Assembly: GCA_018857735.1 (NCBI GenBank) | Contig: JABMCL010000732.1 | Location: 1,267,501 to 1,331,500 of the forward strand | Source of the DNA: Alviniconcha marisindica | Lineage: Eukaryota; Mollusca; Gastropoda; Provannidae | Direction: 5' to 3' | DNA length: 64,000 nt | Shown here: piece after piece, positions 25,265 through 36,339 of the stretch | Layout: each line of letters begins with the position of its first letter | How positions within the stretch are numbered: position 1 is the first letter of the stretch | Position numbers and translations under genes: made by a program | The notes under the pieces: model-generated | The model's database searches: none | Told to the model about the DNA's origin: nothing | What the model saw: the letters and a program-made list of their open reading frames with translations, nothing else

Positions 25265-25673
25265 TTCTGGGGGGCTTCAGGAGAGCGAGGCCTGATTTTA
25301 AGGGAAGGTTTTCTGTAGTGGATATATTGATGTTGTGATGTATGCAAGTTGTTTTGCTGAGAAAAGTCTATGCACCTCACAATGTTGGTGTCTTTCAAAC
25401 CTTTTATGTGTGTACCAACTACTCTCTACAGTCCAATAGTTTGCATGAAATGGCTCTGTTGCCAAAATGGAGTATTATTAATTTATTTACACCCCACCTT
25501 GGGAGTTTCTGGAAAGTGGAGCCCAATTTTAAGTGAAGGTTTCCTGTAGTGGATATATATATATATATATATATTAATGTTGTAATGTAAGCATGTTGTT
25601 TTCCTGAGAAAAGTCTGTGAACCTCACAATGTCGTTGTGTACTTCATACTTTTTTGTGTGTACCATGCACAGA
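25265..25673 (+). repeat. Direct repeat of about 150 bp, two copies 233 bp apart
   Basis: Copies at about 25265-25415 and 25498-25673 share AGGTTTTCTGTAGTGGATAT, TGAGAAAAGTCT and ACCTCACAATGT. The second copy has gained a (TA)n insertion. Confidence 0.75.
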
Positions 25674-26092
25674 TTTGTTGGTTTGTACTAAATGGGTATT
25701 GTCTCTGAACGAAAATAGAACACCTTGTACCAAGCATGTTGGGAGCCATGAGAACTTCATATATATATAGTAGTTTATATCATATTATAGTCTATTGTCC
25801 AACATACTGTTCGGACAAATTCCCTCAAGCCACTTTAAGGATGGGTTTGAAAGAACACTAGACATACTTCACTGTTCATCCTGGCACATTTCAAACACTA
25901 TAAATTTATTTCCGATTTTTGTCTGTTCCCTATGAAAACGTTAGGCAATAAAACTAGTCACACAGACTGTCCAGATTTAAAATGAATTGGCCATTGACAA
26001 AAATAATTTATACATGACATATATACAAAACTGAGAAGTTCTGGTATCCTATCAATGATGTCATACTGAAACGCAGAAAAGAGCTCATGAAA

Positions 26093-26117
26093 ACAGTGTT
26101 AGTAACACTAACACTGT
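26093..26117. other. Perfect 11-bp inverted repeat with 3-nt loop
   Basis: ACAGTGTTAGT, AAC, then ACTAACACTGT. A perfect small hairpin in otherwise unique DNA. It is too short for a typical microRNA precursor and has no T-run after it; no role is assigned. Confidence 0.5.
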
Positions 26118-26638
26118 CTGGGATTGGGAAAGTCCTCTTCTAAAATCATTATAAAATCAACGGCACGTTCAGTCACAAAACTTTTAACGCTGATCATGTT
26201 CATTTAACCTCCTCTAAGCACACAAGAAGTTTAGCCGCCGAATGTGAGTTCCTTTAAGAGACTCAAACCAAAAGCACTTTACAACTTAATTCAAGAAAAA
26301 CATGCAATGCACAAATACCCCTACACACAAATCAATAGCATAAAAACACAAAAGATGATAGGCAGACAGTGACAACACACTGATGTACACAGCAGTTCAT
26401 ACGGCTGGAGTGTTGGCAAGAACCATGACAGACACTTCACTGTCAGTGTCACACTACTGACATTTTGCCTCTTTGGACCAGGGACAGGGGCTGAAGAGTC
26501 AACAACAATCTTTGGTCATATTGTGAACTCGTCAAACAATGACAGCAAGATGATTTATTGATAAGCTGACCTTGAAACTGTATTTGAATCACTGGTGTTA
26601 CAATATAAACCTGAGGGATCACGGAACAGGGAACTTAC

Positions 26639-26830
26639 CTCCGTCTGTGTCTCTTTCTTTCCACCTCAACCTCGAGTAATGCCGTAATAGTGTGTGTTTT
26701 TTGACAGCGGAAGGTCACTTCCGGAAATGGCAAGTGCGTGTATAAACAGAAATCAATCCTTTTGTTTGGGTAACTTCGCAAAGAATTTTGCTGGACACTA
26801 TGTGGTTTTGCATTCCTTGCACGTCTCACA
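26639..26830 (-). other. Probable first exon of a minus-strand transcript (PPxY gene?)
   Basis: The minus strand shows GACGGAG|GTAAGTTCC with the donor at 26638-26637, preceded by about 190 bases open in one frame. It fits a first exon or 5'UTR exon. Assignment to the gene whose 3' exons lie at 16966-20831 is inferred from strand and the lack of another candidate. Confidence 0.35.
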
Positions 26831-27056
26831 GGGAATGAAGAAACCGACAGAAATTAGTTATATTTAACACGTGAACGTGGGACCAAAACAAAGCACGTCT
26901 TTATGCAGGTATCATAGTATTTTTGATACGTTAGGGTTTTTATACTTTAGGGTCGTCTGCACCCGCAGGTGCATCTACACCGAAGTCGAGCACTTGCATA
27001 ACAGAAGACAGCACATCCACCCATCTCTGTGTTCTGTCGTGCCAACAATCAGCAAG
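26831..27056. promoter_or_regulatory. Candidate shared divergent promoter and MsrA 5'UTR exon
   Basis: This interval lies between the minus-strand donor exon at 26639-26830 and a plausible plus-strand exon ending CAGCAAG|GTGATT at 27056/27057. The plus-strand transcript could splice to 28487, the acceptor of the first MsrA coding exon. No TATA box is obvious. All of this is inferred from splice-like signals. Confidence 0.3.
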
Positions 27057-27617
27057 GTGATTTCATATTCTTCGATCGACTGAACGTTGTAAATATTTTG
27101 TATTTCTTTGTGTGTTTTCATCAGAACGCTGGTAGTCAACTCTGAGATATACTCTTCCATCGTATGGAGCCATATGTTTTCTTCTTCCTGTCAAGGATTG
27201 TGCTCTGTCACAGCGTTGCTAGTCCAGCAGTGATGCGTATTTAAAAAGGTGGTCACAGTCAGTGCCTTGGGTGTTATTAAAACCACAATAAACAACAAAT
27301 AAGACAGCTAATCTAAAGTTGCATAATCTTCTTGATATTCATCAATATATTTATCTAGGACTCATTGTGTATTTAGAGGGGGTTGGCTGACTGAAATGTT
27401 ACTGTGTTCTGTTAACTCAGAATTTCTCCTTCTTTTAGAGGGGGTGGCTATACTTATTAGACTCACTCTGTATTAAATGTTATAATGTTGTGGTAACTCA
27501 GTTAATTGTCCCTTTGCCCATCAGTATAATATAATTATCTACTTGGCCATTTCAGATCAACCCAGCATGTCCAGTGCAGTGCCATCCAACTCTCTCTCTC
27601 TCTTTTTGTGTGTGTGT

Positions 27618-27652
<35 letters not shown>

Positions 27653-27973
27653 CGTTTCTGTTACTAGTGTTAGTTCTAACAAGACTGGCTGGCTACAGGA
27701 ACATTAATTAGTTGAATGCACTGACTGATGTATCCTTTTAATTCACATGTTATTGTGTACAACAAAACAAAATGGCACCCAGTGCCATTTGAAATCCAAA
27801 CTGGATTGTAGTATTTTAAAACAGATATATTATGGGTTAGAAAGAGTCAGTTTTATGCAAAACAACAACAACAACACCAAAACATTTAACATTAACATAT
27901 TCTATACACATATATGTACGTGTCAACAATTTTGAGTTTTTGTTTTTGTTTTTGTTTGTCTTTTTTCCTCTTT

Positions 27974-28004
<31 letters not shown>

Positions 28005-28486
28005 GTGAAGATAAATTTCTTCTTCATCAGCATTCCAGGATTGTCTTCAGATTTCTAGCTTGATGGCATTGATGAAGTTGGTAGTCCTCTTCATAGCCCC
28101 GGCCAGAGCTTTTCTGCAAGCATAGGTCCTTGGGGGCCAGTGCTGCATCCGTGCTACCTCGTAAATGTACATTATTATTATATAATTGTATGAGTTAAAC
28201 TTTAAACCCTTACAATTGTTATATATAATACATATTTTTTGATGGTTGAAGTGTTGCTTTACGTCCACAGAAACCGTAGGCTTATTAGGGACAGGACCCA
28301 GGGTGGCCACCTCGACTTTCACACAGCTCCTGAGCTCTGATACATATTTTATCTAGACATTTTGTTTAAAATTGTAATGATCTTGTTTTCTGCTGGTGTA
28401 TTTCAGAACGAAATATAATTTAATACTTTATTAGTTAATATGATGTCCTGATTAGTGGGTAATATTGTGGTGGTGTTTTTTTGCAG
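27057..28486 (+). other. Presumed MsrA intron 1
   Basis: Contains a partial duplication at 27352-27500 (TTTAGAGGGGGTTGGCTGAC and TTTAGAGGGGGTGGCTATAC), a (GT)n tract at 27605-27652, a T/G homopolymer run at 27971-28005, and a copy of repeat B at 28246-28345. Confidence 0.5.
28246..28345 (-). repeat. SINE-like repeat B, copy 1
   Basis: On the plus strand it reads GCTTTACGTCCACAGAAACC, then GGCTTATTAGGGACAGG, GGTGGCCACCTCGACTTTC and ACACAGCTCCTGAGCTCTG. Other copies lie at 38515-38632 (opposite orientation) and 61068-61175 (same orientation). The first module is shared with the tRNA-headed SINE family A, so orientation is given relative to that family. Confidence 0.75.
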
Positions 28487-28496
28487 TCATTCAAAG

Positions 28497-28890
28497 ATGC
28501 GGGTAAAGCGTGCAACTTTTGCAATGAGCTGATTTTGGTTCCCGGAGGCACAGTTTGGCTGTGTCCCCGGGGTGGTGAGAACCAAGGTGGGGTACACAGG
28601 GGGGACCACTCTCAACCCAACGTACAGGAACCTGTGAGTTGCCTCAGTGCTCTAACTTAATCGGTCATTTTTGAGGCAAACAATAACTGGATTGTAATGT
28701 CCCGTTAACCAAACAGAGGACCAATGACAAGGTCATTTCTGAGAGAAGGGCCAATATTTCAGTTTGCATTCCTTGTAAAGTCTGTAATGCTCTTTCTCAT
28801 GGCATAATCAGACTTCTGTTTCTATTTGTTTAATTTTGGTATATTATATGATTCTTTTTTAATGGAGTGATGTACACAGATTCTTGTTTG

Positions 28891-28973
<83 letters not shown>

Positions 28974-29844
28974 CATATATACTAACATATAGTACCAGCT
29001 GCATTAGGCTTCATAGCTTTGAGCAATTCTGCTGATCTGGTTTGATCATTAAATTTGTATGTTAATCTGAACATAATTTTAGTATAACTACATGTGACTA
29101 TTTTAATCAGTTTGTTTACTGTAAAATAAGTATTACTAATCCAACAGCTTTGTGTGCGTGAGTGTGTGTGTATGTGCATGCATGCGTGAGTGCGTGTGTT
29201 GTTGTTGTTGTTATTTTGTTTCAAGTAAATATCATCTGCCTTTTTTATGGCATCTCAAAAGTATGGGCTAATTCATTAATTTATTTATTTGTTTTAATCC
29301 AGCGGTGACCACACAGAAACTGTAGACCTGGAGTTTGACCCAGGAGTGATTTCATACGAAGAGCTCCTGTGGATGTTCTGGAAAGGTCATGACCCCATGA
29401 CCTCCCACAGGCGCCAGTACATGTCAGCCATTTTCTACCATGATGCAGAACAGTGCAGTCTTGCAGAGAAAACACGAGATGAGCTTCAGAAGACCCTAGC
29501 TAGACCAATTGCCACTGTCATTGCAAGAGCCGACACCTTCTACGATGCTGAAGAGTAGGTTATGTGAAAATGTACCAAGACATTTGTGATGTTTCTGCTA
29601 GTGTTTATGTAAAAGGGTGGAATAGGCAGATCAGGAAATACTGAATGAGAGTGACACTCAGTTTTTCACTTGTATCACTTCTGACATGTTTTGCAAAATG
29701 TTCTTGCACTAGGTTTGCAGATGTTTAGGATAATAATGGAGTCCAGATATGTGAAGTCAAATGTAAACTGGAAAGTCAGGCAGAAGACCTATGACAGTTT
29801 TTCTCAGTCTTCACAGGCACTCGTCTGACAAATGCATAGTGTGC

Positions 29845-29894
<50 letters not shown>

Positions 29895-32800
29895 TGTATG
29901 TATGTATGTGCATCTGTATCTGTGTCTATGTCTGTGTGTGCATGTATTTGCACACACGTCTGCTTGTGTGCAAGAGAGGCTTGTTAAATGTTTTGCAAGT
30001 TGAGTTTGAAAGCAACCATTTCAAAATTAAATGTAATCCTTTTTTTTTTCTTCTCCCCCTGATGCTGGATGGACAGTTACCATCAGAAATACATGCTGCG
30101 ACAGGAAAGACAACTGCTGTCAGCACTCAAACTGTCAGATGTAGAACTCATCAAGTCGACCACTGCGGCAAAACTCAATGGCTTTGTAGGAGGCTTTGGA
30201 ACTCTTGAAAACTTTGAAGCTGTAAGTTCTTCAGAATGGAATATGACTTTCTCCGTTATTTGGTACATCCTTGTTTAAGAACCATATTGCTGCTTTCCTT
30301 TCCTTTATAACAAAAATATATATCCTTTCTTGTGTAAAAATGACAAACTTTGTGCTGAAAGTGTGCCAGTTTCATTCAATTGTTTGTGAAAGCTGATTTC
30401 ATGTTCTGGTCAAGCAAGCTGCTCGGTGCAATAAATGAATCAGCATTCTCAAGACTTGCTTTGTTATACATGCAGAATCAAAGTTAATAAACTCTCACAG
30501 ATTTTGTGTGAAATCTTCCCATTATTTTATATACTGAACTGATTTAGAAAATAGATTTTGTATGTGATGGTTAGCAAGATTTGATGTGTGAAAAGCTGTC
30601 AGGTCTCACAGCTGGCCCGATAGCTGTCATGGTGATGTACCAGTACTTATACTGTTGTTTTGAGTGACACAACCATGCACCTCCCAAGCTGAACATCAGA
30701 GAGGCTGTGGCATGCAATGGGTGAACCATGACACTTCACAGGTTCTTGTACACTCAGCCCCACTAACTCAGTAACTCACTAAATGCCACTCATGTAACTC
30801 CACTAAAACATTCAACATAAAATCAACAGGCTCTTTTTCTTATGATTTTAAGCATTTACTTTGCTCTTTTCTATCTGTTGAACAAGATATGTTTTTAGAA
30901 AGCTAGTTCCTTTAAAGAGTGATAGCTCTAGCTGTGGAATTGTTCAACAAAATTGTTTGCCCCAGAATAAATCTTTTTGAACTTAACTTCATTACCTTCA
31001 CATCATCTGAAGAGAGGCTGGGATGTCAGACGTCTCCCCCAGCCCCATGTCTGGAACCTTCCCATTCCTGTCTCCTCTCTTGTTTTTCTGTCTGGTCCTC
31101 ATGCCCTTTCTGTCTTGTAATTTTTCTGCTAATTGTCCATTGTCCGGACCTTTTTCCCAGAAAACTTGCAAACAATTTTTGTTCAGAGTTAGGCTTTTTT
31201 GTATGGCTCTTGTTGAGCAGCTATAGGAGATGGTAGTTTGTAGGTGGTGTGTGCAGCTTGCTGCCAGATGGAACTGGTATTTGCCATTATGCATTCTATG
31301 AAGTGTTTTAATCCTTAATTGTTTCAGACTATTCCTTTTTTATATTTTTCTTTGATGTGGCATTGATAAATTAGACGGAATGGTCGACAATACCAGCTTG
31401 TCCTAGCCGTATGTGCCCTTTTAACAGGTGTAGTATTGAAGGGATTAACTCTTCAGAATTTTTTTTTTTTTGTGTGTGTGTGTTTTGTTTTATGTTTGTA
31501 TAGGGACTGTTTTCATGGATTGACTTGAGAAAAGGTTTATGTATGATATAAACGAGAAGAGTTTTGAAGTGTGAATTTGTATATGACAGAGTTTGTATGT
31601 CCTGAGGTGACCCTGTGCAGTTGACAGGATGTTAAATATCCAGTTACTAACCTTCACATCCTACTGATGTGTGTGTGATCATGCATATTGCATGTGTGTG
31701 TTGCCAGTGTAATGTTGTTGGTTTTCGTTGTTGTTTACAGTGATGTTGGTGTACTTTCCATTCAATCAAGCCAGTGCCGAAAACAGTCTTCCATACTGAA
31801 AGCTCTTTATTCCTGTCTCAACATCTCTCTTGTCTTCTCTTTCTCTTATGTCTTCTCTCCCTCACACATACTCTTATAGTAGTATATATATACCTCATGG
31901 TCAACTGAGAATAGCTGTTTTCAACATGTGTTGCACAGAACCTGTGCAACATGGCCAGTCATTCAGTCCACCGACCATTTGCTCATCCACTCGCATGCAA
32001 ACACATTCACATTCAACTGACCATTCACTCATACAGTGTCATTACCACAGGCACACGCTATCATACCACTACACCAGTGTTGTTGCTCTTGACTTGTTTC
32101 TCAGTGCACGAGTTTTATATTAAAACTCTATTTTTTTTATTGATGGTGTATAATACTGGTTGTCAATGTCCTTTGTGGTTTGTCTCTCAGTGTGCAAAGA
32201 CAGTTTGCTTAGACTGGGAGTTAGTGCTCTCCCTGGCCTCTCTCTCAGTGTGCAAAGACAGTTTGTTTAGACTGGGAGTTAGTGCTCTCCCTGGCCTGTT
32301 TATCTGTGTGCAAGATAGTTTGTTTAGACTGGGAGTTAGTGCTCTCCCTGGCCTCTCTCTCAGTGTGCAAAGACAGTTTGTTTAGACTGGGAGTTAGTGC
32401 TTTCCCTGGCCTGTCCACCAGTGTGAGTTAGTGCTCTTCCTGGCCTGTCTATCAGTGTGAGTTAGTGCTCTTCCTGGCCTGTCTATCAGTGTGAGTTAGT
32501 GCTCTTCCTGGCCTGTCTATCAGTGTGCAAGATAGTTTGCTTAGACTGGGCCTGGCCTGTCTATCAGCGTGCAAGATAGTTTGCTTAGACTGGGCCTGGC
32601 CTGTCTATCAGTGTGCAAGATAGTTTGCTTAGACTGGGCCTGGCCTGTCTATCAGTGTGCAAGATTGTTTGTTAGACTGGGCCTGGCCTGTCTATCAGTG
32701 TGCAAGATTGTTTGCTTAGACTGGGCCTGGCCTGTCTATCAGTGTGCAAGATGTTTGCTTAGACTGGGCCTGGCCTGTCTATCAGTGTGCAAGATTGTTT

Positions 32801-33948
32801 GTGTAGACTGGGCCTGGCCTGTCTATCAGTGTGCAAGATTGTTTGTGTAGACTGGGCCTGGCCTGTCTATCAGCGTGCAAGATAGTTTGCTTAGACTGGG
32901 CCTGGCCTGTCTATCAGTGTGCAAGATTGTTTGCTTAGACTGGGCCTGGCCTGTCTATCAGTGTGCAAGATAGTTTGTGTAGACTGGGCCTGGCCTGTCT
33001 ATCAGTGTGCAAGATTGTTTGTGTTTGACTGGGCCTGGCCTGTCTATCAGTGTGCAAGATATTTGTTAGACTGGGCCTGGCCTGTCTATCAGTGTGCAAG
33101 ATTGTTTGTGTAGACTGGGCCTGGCCTGTCTATCAGTGTGCAAGATAATTTGTTTAGACTGGGCCTGGCCTGTCTATCAGTGTGCAAGATTGTTTGTGTA
33201 GACTGGGCCTGGCCTGTCTATCAGTGTGCAAGATTGTTTGTGTAGACTGGGCCTGGCCTGTCTATCAGCGTGCATGATTGTTTGTGTAGACTGGGCCTGG
33301 CCTGTTCATCAGTGTGCAAGATTGTTTGCTTAGACTGGGCCTGGCCTGTTCATCAGTGTGCAAGATAGTTTGCTTAGACTGGGCCTGGCCTGTTCATCAG
33401 TGTGCAAGATTGTTTGTTTAGACTGGGCCTGGCCTGTTTATCAGTGTGCAAGATAGTTTGTTTAGACTGGGAGTTAGTGCTCTCCCTGGACTATCAGTGT
33501 TCAAGAAAGTTTGTTTAGACTATGTATGATTTCATGTTTTTGCTTTCATGTAATGGGCTATGTGCTACAGCTAGAGAATGAACACATAAAAACACACATT
33601 ATTATTATTATTAGTTGTAGTAGTAGTAGTAGTAGATTTTTTGTTTTTGTTTTATTATTATTATTATTAGTTGTAGTAGTAGGTTTTTTTTATTTTATTT
33701 TTTTAAGTTCATGTTTTGACCAAGTTCAGATATGTATCATACTTTTCTTCTCAACAGCATTACAAACCTCAACAACACATTGCAAAATCTGACTGGCAAG
33801 CAAAAACATTTTCTGATCATTGTTAGTGTTTATAGCTTTTATACAATTTTTGTTTGTTTTTGTTTTTCTCCAGGACCAGAAGATGTTTGGCCTGCCTGCG
33901 GAGATGCTGGATCGCATCAAGAGAAAACTCGGCAACAGAATGTCATAA
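28497..33948 (+). CDS. msrA-like: Peptide-methionine (S)-S-oxide reductase MsrA, selenocysteine form, 5 exons
   Basis: Coding exons are 28497-28633, 29303-29554, 30077-30221 and 33874-33948, after a presumed non-coding exon; all introns are GT-AG and phases (2, 2, 0) agree. The 202-residue product reduces methionine-S-sulfoxide in proteins and free methionine. The MsrA active site normally reads GCFW; here codon 12 is TGA and the context is FAMS-U-FW-FPEA. Conserved family features follow: Glu17, GYTGG (32-36), NPTYRNLGDHTE across the first splice junction, FWKGHDPMT, RQYMSAIFYHD, and FYDAEDYHQKY across the second junction. The chosen start MRVKRATFAM is the only in-frame ATG before the motif in that exon. 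With a SECIS candidate in the 3'UTR, TGA is read as selenocysteine rather than stop. Selenoprotein MsrA is known from Chlamydomonas and reported in some aquatic invertebrates. Transcript support is not visible here. Confidence 0.88.
28530..28532 (+). other. In-frame TGA read as selenocysteine (Sec12)
   Basis: The codon aligns with the catalytic Cys of MsrA (GCFW). The frame is fully open and conserved for 190 codons after it, and no cysteine codon or alternative splice option lies at this position. A premature stop after 11 residues would leave no domain at all. Confidence 0.85.
28634..29302 (+). other. MsrA intron between the Sec exon and next exon
   Basis: GTGAGT donor and ATCCAG acceptor. 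Contains (TC)n then (TA)n at 28892-28972 and a TG/GTT-rich tract near 29150-29215. Confidence 0.8.
29845..29893. repeat. (GT)n microsatellite in an MsrA intron
   Basis: Intronic GT run between the exons ending at 29554 and starting at 30077. Confidence 0.9.
31175..31298 (-). repeat. Dispersed repeat G, copy 2
   Basis: Reverse-complement relative of 10640-10770. It shares ATGGCAAATACCAG, CAGCAAGCTGCACA and CAACAAGAGCCA. Confidence 0.7.
32176..33500 (+). repeat. 43-bp minisatellite, about 28 units, in the last MsrA intron
   Basis: Units follow TGGGCCTGGCCTGTCTATCA, GTGTGCAAGATTGTTTGTGT, AGAC. Early units (32176-32420) carry a longer GGGAGTTAGTGCTCTCCCTGG form, and 32420-32520 is a 40-bp variant. 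A unit length not divisible by three gives all three frames in rotation, which explains the cysteine-rich open frames. Confidence 0.95.
33596..33690. repeat. (TTA)n/(GTA)n triplet repeats, two blocks
   Basis: ATT then TAG triplets occur twice, separated by a T-rich spacer. Intronic. Confidence 0.9.
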
Positions 33949-34393
33949 TGTTACAGTTACCCACAACAGTTCTTTCTGAGAGAGAGAGAGAGAGGGGAAG
34001 AAAAAAAAGTTATCCTGTTTACAGTTTAGTTTATTCTCCACATCAGATTTATTCTCAAAAAGTTAGAACCACAAATGTCTATGTTTTTGATATTACAGAT
34101 ATTCAAAGGCTGTATCCTTTTCTTAATAATGAGCTTCTATTTTAGTTTTTGTCAGACATATCTCTTTTGTGTATCCCTGTTTGCAATGGCATGCATTTAG
34201 TGCAATCATATGACAGTGATGATCAAAGCATGATAAAAATGTCCATTATTATTATGTGAATAATAATAATACATGGCCCTTTTACAGTGCAATTTTCATT
34301 CATGCTGTATGATGTGAGCAGGATTTATGAAGATTTGTGACTTGAAAAAAAAGCAGCAGATTAATGAAAGCTTTATTGAGTGATGATGTGCTT

Positions 34394-34434
34394 ATGAAGG
34401 TATTTGGATAAATTTAGTAATCCAAGTGCTGGAT
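34394..34434 (+). promoter_or_regulatory. Candidate SECIS element (form 1) in the MsrA 3'UTR
   Basis: ATGA at 34394-34397 gives the 5' quartet UGAA, and GGAT at 34431-34434 gives the 3' quartet GGAU, matching the UGAN/KGAW core. Between them 34399-34409 (GGTATTTGGAT) pairs with 34420-34430 (ATCCAAGTGCT) over 11 consecutive pairs, including three G-U pairs. The apical loop 34410-34419 begins with the expected AA. The AA sits 11 nt after the quartet, within the usual range. A short lower stem may form between ATGTG at 34386-34390 and CACAT at 34451-34455. The element lies 445 nt after the stop. Confidence 0.75.
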
Positions 34435-34463
34435 CATGGTATATTCCACCCACATGCATTGAC

Positions 34464-34469
34464 AATAAA
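34464..34469 (+). terminator. Poly(A) signal AATAAA of the MsrA transcript
   Basis: A canonical AATAAA 30 nt after the SECIS candidate and 516 nt after the stop codon. Cleavage would fall near 34485-34495, before the (GT)n tract at 34508, which is a typical downstream GU-rich element. Confidence 0.65.
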
Positions 34470-34507
34470 GCTTTTGTTCCAGAAATTATATTCTGCTGTT
34501 GAACACA

Positions 34508-34562
<55 letters not shown>

Positions 34563-34564
34563 GT
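34508..34564. repeat. (GT)n microsatellite
   Basis: GT run just after the MsrA poly(A) signal; it could serve as the GU-rich downstream element. Confidence 0.9.
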
Positions 34565-36050
34565 GTGAATATATGTGTGTTGCATCTAAATTTGAAATGA
34601 AACTGACCGGGCTTTTGAAAACAAAATCATTTTGTTAATCTTTACTGTACATGCTTTGCATAGAACAAAAGGCTGGTTGCTCATGGTTGATTTATTCTGG
34701 ATATTTAATACCCATCAACAATCAACTGCAATGATTTACATCAGGGCAAAACACAAGTTACCAAGTCACAAACAAAAATCTGGTTCGCAGTTCAAACAAT
34801 CCAGTCAGAAATTAACTTGTAAATATTTGTATTGTGCTCATTTACAACTAATCAAAAAGATTTGCAGCAAATCTGCCAAGAGCCTCTGCTTAATAATTAT
34901 GAGGCCAAAACACAATTCTTCAAATCACACATTAAACTCTGGTTGAGGAGGATTTGGTTGAATGAAATGACAAGTAGAAGATAGGAAGGTAAAATTCCTG
35001 ACAACAGGTCAAGCATGCGTGGCTATATTACGAAGTCGGTCAATAGTTGGAGTTTTCAGCAGTTGTACTGATGCGTTTCCTCTTGTCAGTGCAACCTGCC
35101 TGTAATGCTTACACATTTTAGTTTTCAAGTAATATTGTGATGTTAAACAGAAAACACCCAAAGATGCACAGTATATCTTAACATTGAATGCACATACTTA
35201 TCATCAAAAAACAAAGTGCTCATAACTGTTATTGTATGAAACTGATAACTTTTGATGTGTGTGTGTGTGTGTGTGCATGTGTGAATATATGTGTGTTGCC
35301 ATCTAAATTTGAAAGAAATTGACTAGACTTTTAAAAACAAAATCTTTTTGTTAATCTTTACTGTACATGCTTTGATTTATTCTGGATATTTAATGCCCAG
35401 TGACAATCAACTGCAATGGTTTACATCAGAGCAAAACACAATATTCACAATTGCACTTGTAGTTTGGTAAATTGTGAATATATGTGTGTTGCCATCTAAA
35501 TTTGAAAGAAATTGACTAGACTTTTAAAAACAAAATCTTTTTGTTAATCTTTACTGTACATGCTTTGATTTATTCTGGATATTTAATGCCCAGTGACAAT
35601 CAACTGCAATGGTTCACATCAGAGCAAAACACAATATTCACAATTTACCAAACTACAACTGACACAAATATCACATTTTCCATGAAGGAATGCCCAAACA
35701 ATAATACACTGTGTCAATTCTGCAGTCAAGAACAAACTCTTTAAAATCACAAAGAAATCTGATTCACTGTTACAATGCACAATTTCACACATTTTGGAGC
35801 CTGTTGATATCCTGCGGGAACTTGATACAGGAACCTGCATCAATCGATTGTGATTATCAGCAGGATGTCCTATTTTATTTGTACAGGCCAACAAGGGAAA
35901 CCGCATAAGCCAAAACAAAGTTAAAAAGTAGCAAGAAGGTTCAGAAGAAGAAAAAACTGGTGCAGAATGTGAATGGACTTTACATGGAAAGTAGAAATTA
36001 TGACAATTTTTTCCCTTCTGGCAATGGGCAAAGCATGCATGGCTATATTT
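34565..36050 (+). repeat. Cluster of dispersed repeat D and a 193-bp tandem duplication
   Basis: Two near-identical copies at 35281-35450 and 35474-35643 (both starting GTGAATATATGTGTGTTGCC) and an older relative at 34566-34770. The part beginning TTTAATGCCCAGTGACAATC continues at 34703-35029 and 35582-36050 as repeat D, ending AAAGCATGCATGGCTATATT. The near-identity of the central pair indicates recent duplication. Confidence 0.75.
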
Positions 36051-36339
36051 TGACTAGCTCCAGGCTTTGAAAGGAGTTAATCATTAGATGACATTAGTAA
36101 GCTCTGGGTTCTCAACAGACAGGACTTTAATTTCTGCATCTGCAGTAACCCAGCTGTGGTAACAATAAATCATCACTTGCCTGATCACTGCAGAAATTGT
36201 GTAGCACAGTGCCAGATACTGTCCCTTTGACCAGATGACAGGTGAATCTTCCCTCCAGTGCAGTTTTAGGTTGTTCAAGTGCCTCACGCATCTTGATCTA
36301 CAGACTTATAACCTTGGCCTGTGTGATATAACCTTCGGC

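Larger units (their letters stand above)
21064..26638. other. Long gene-free stretch, presumed intron(s) of the PPxY gene
   Basis: About 5.6 kb. It contains a degenerate repeat around ACAAGGTGGGACTGGGA (21320-21420), two (GA)n blocks (21514-21642), a TC run near 22520, and a direct repeat at 25265-25673. Open frames at 23072, 23728 and 24426 have no splice context or recognisable domain. An upstream coding exon of the PPxY gene may hide here; one weak candidate ends with a GTAATA donor near 22070 on the minus strand. Confidence 0.4.
30222..33873 (+). other. Last MsrA intron (3.65 kb)
   Basis: GTAAGT donor and TTCTCCAG acceptor. It holds a reverse copy of dispersed repeat G (31175-31298), a copy of the GAGGTGACCCTGTGCAGTTGACA repeat (31597-31660), the 43-bp minisatellite at 32176-33500 and TTA/GTA triplet repeats at 33596-33690. 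No alternative coding exon was recognised. Confidence 0.75.

Noticed and set aside
28530..28532. TGA as an inactivating stop (MsrA pseudogene)
   Set aside because: It falls exactly on the catalytic Cys position, all other exons are intact with consistent phases, and a SECIS candidate is present in the 3'UTR.
32176..33500. CRISPR-like array
   Set aside because: Units are contiguous with no unique spacers and lie in a eukaryotic intron; it is a minisatellite.
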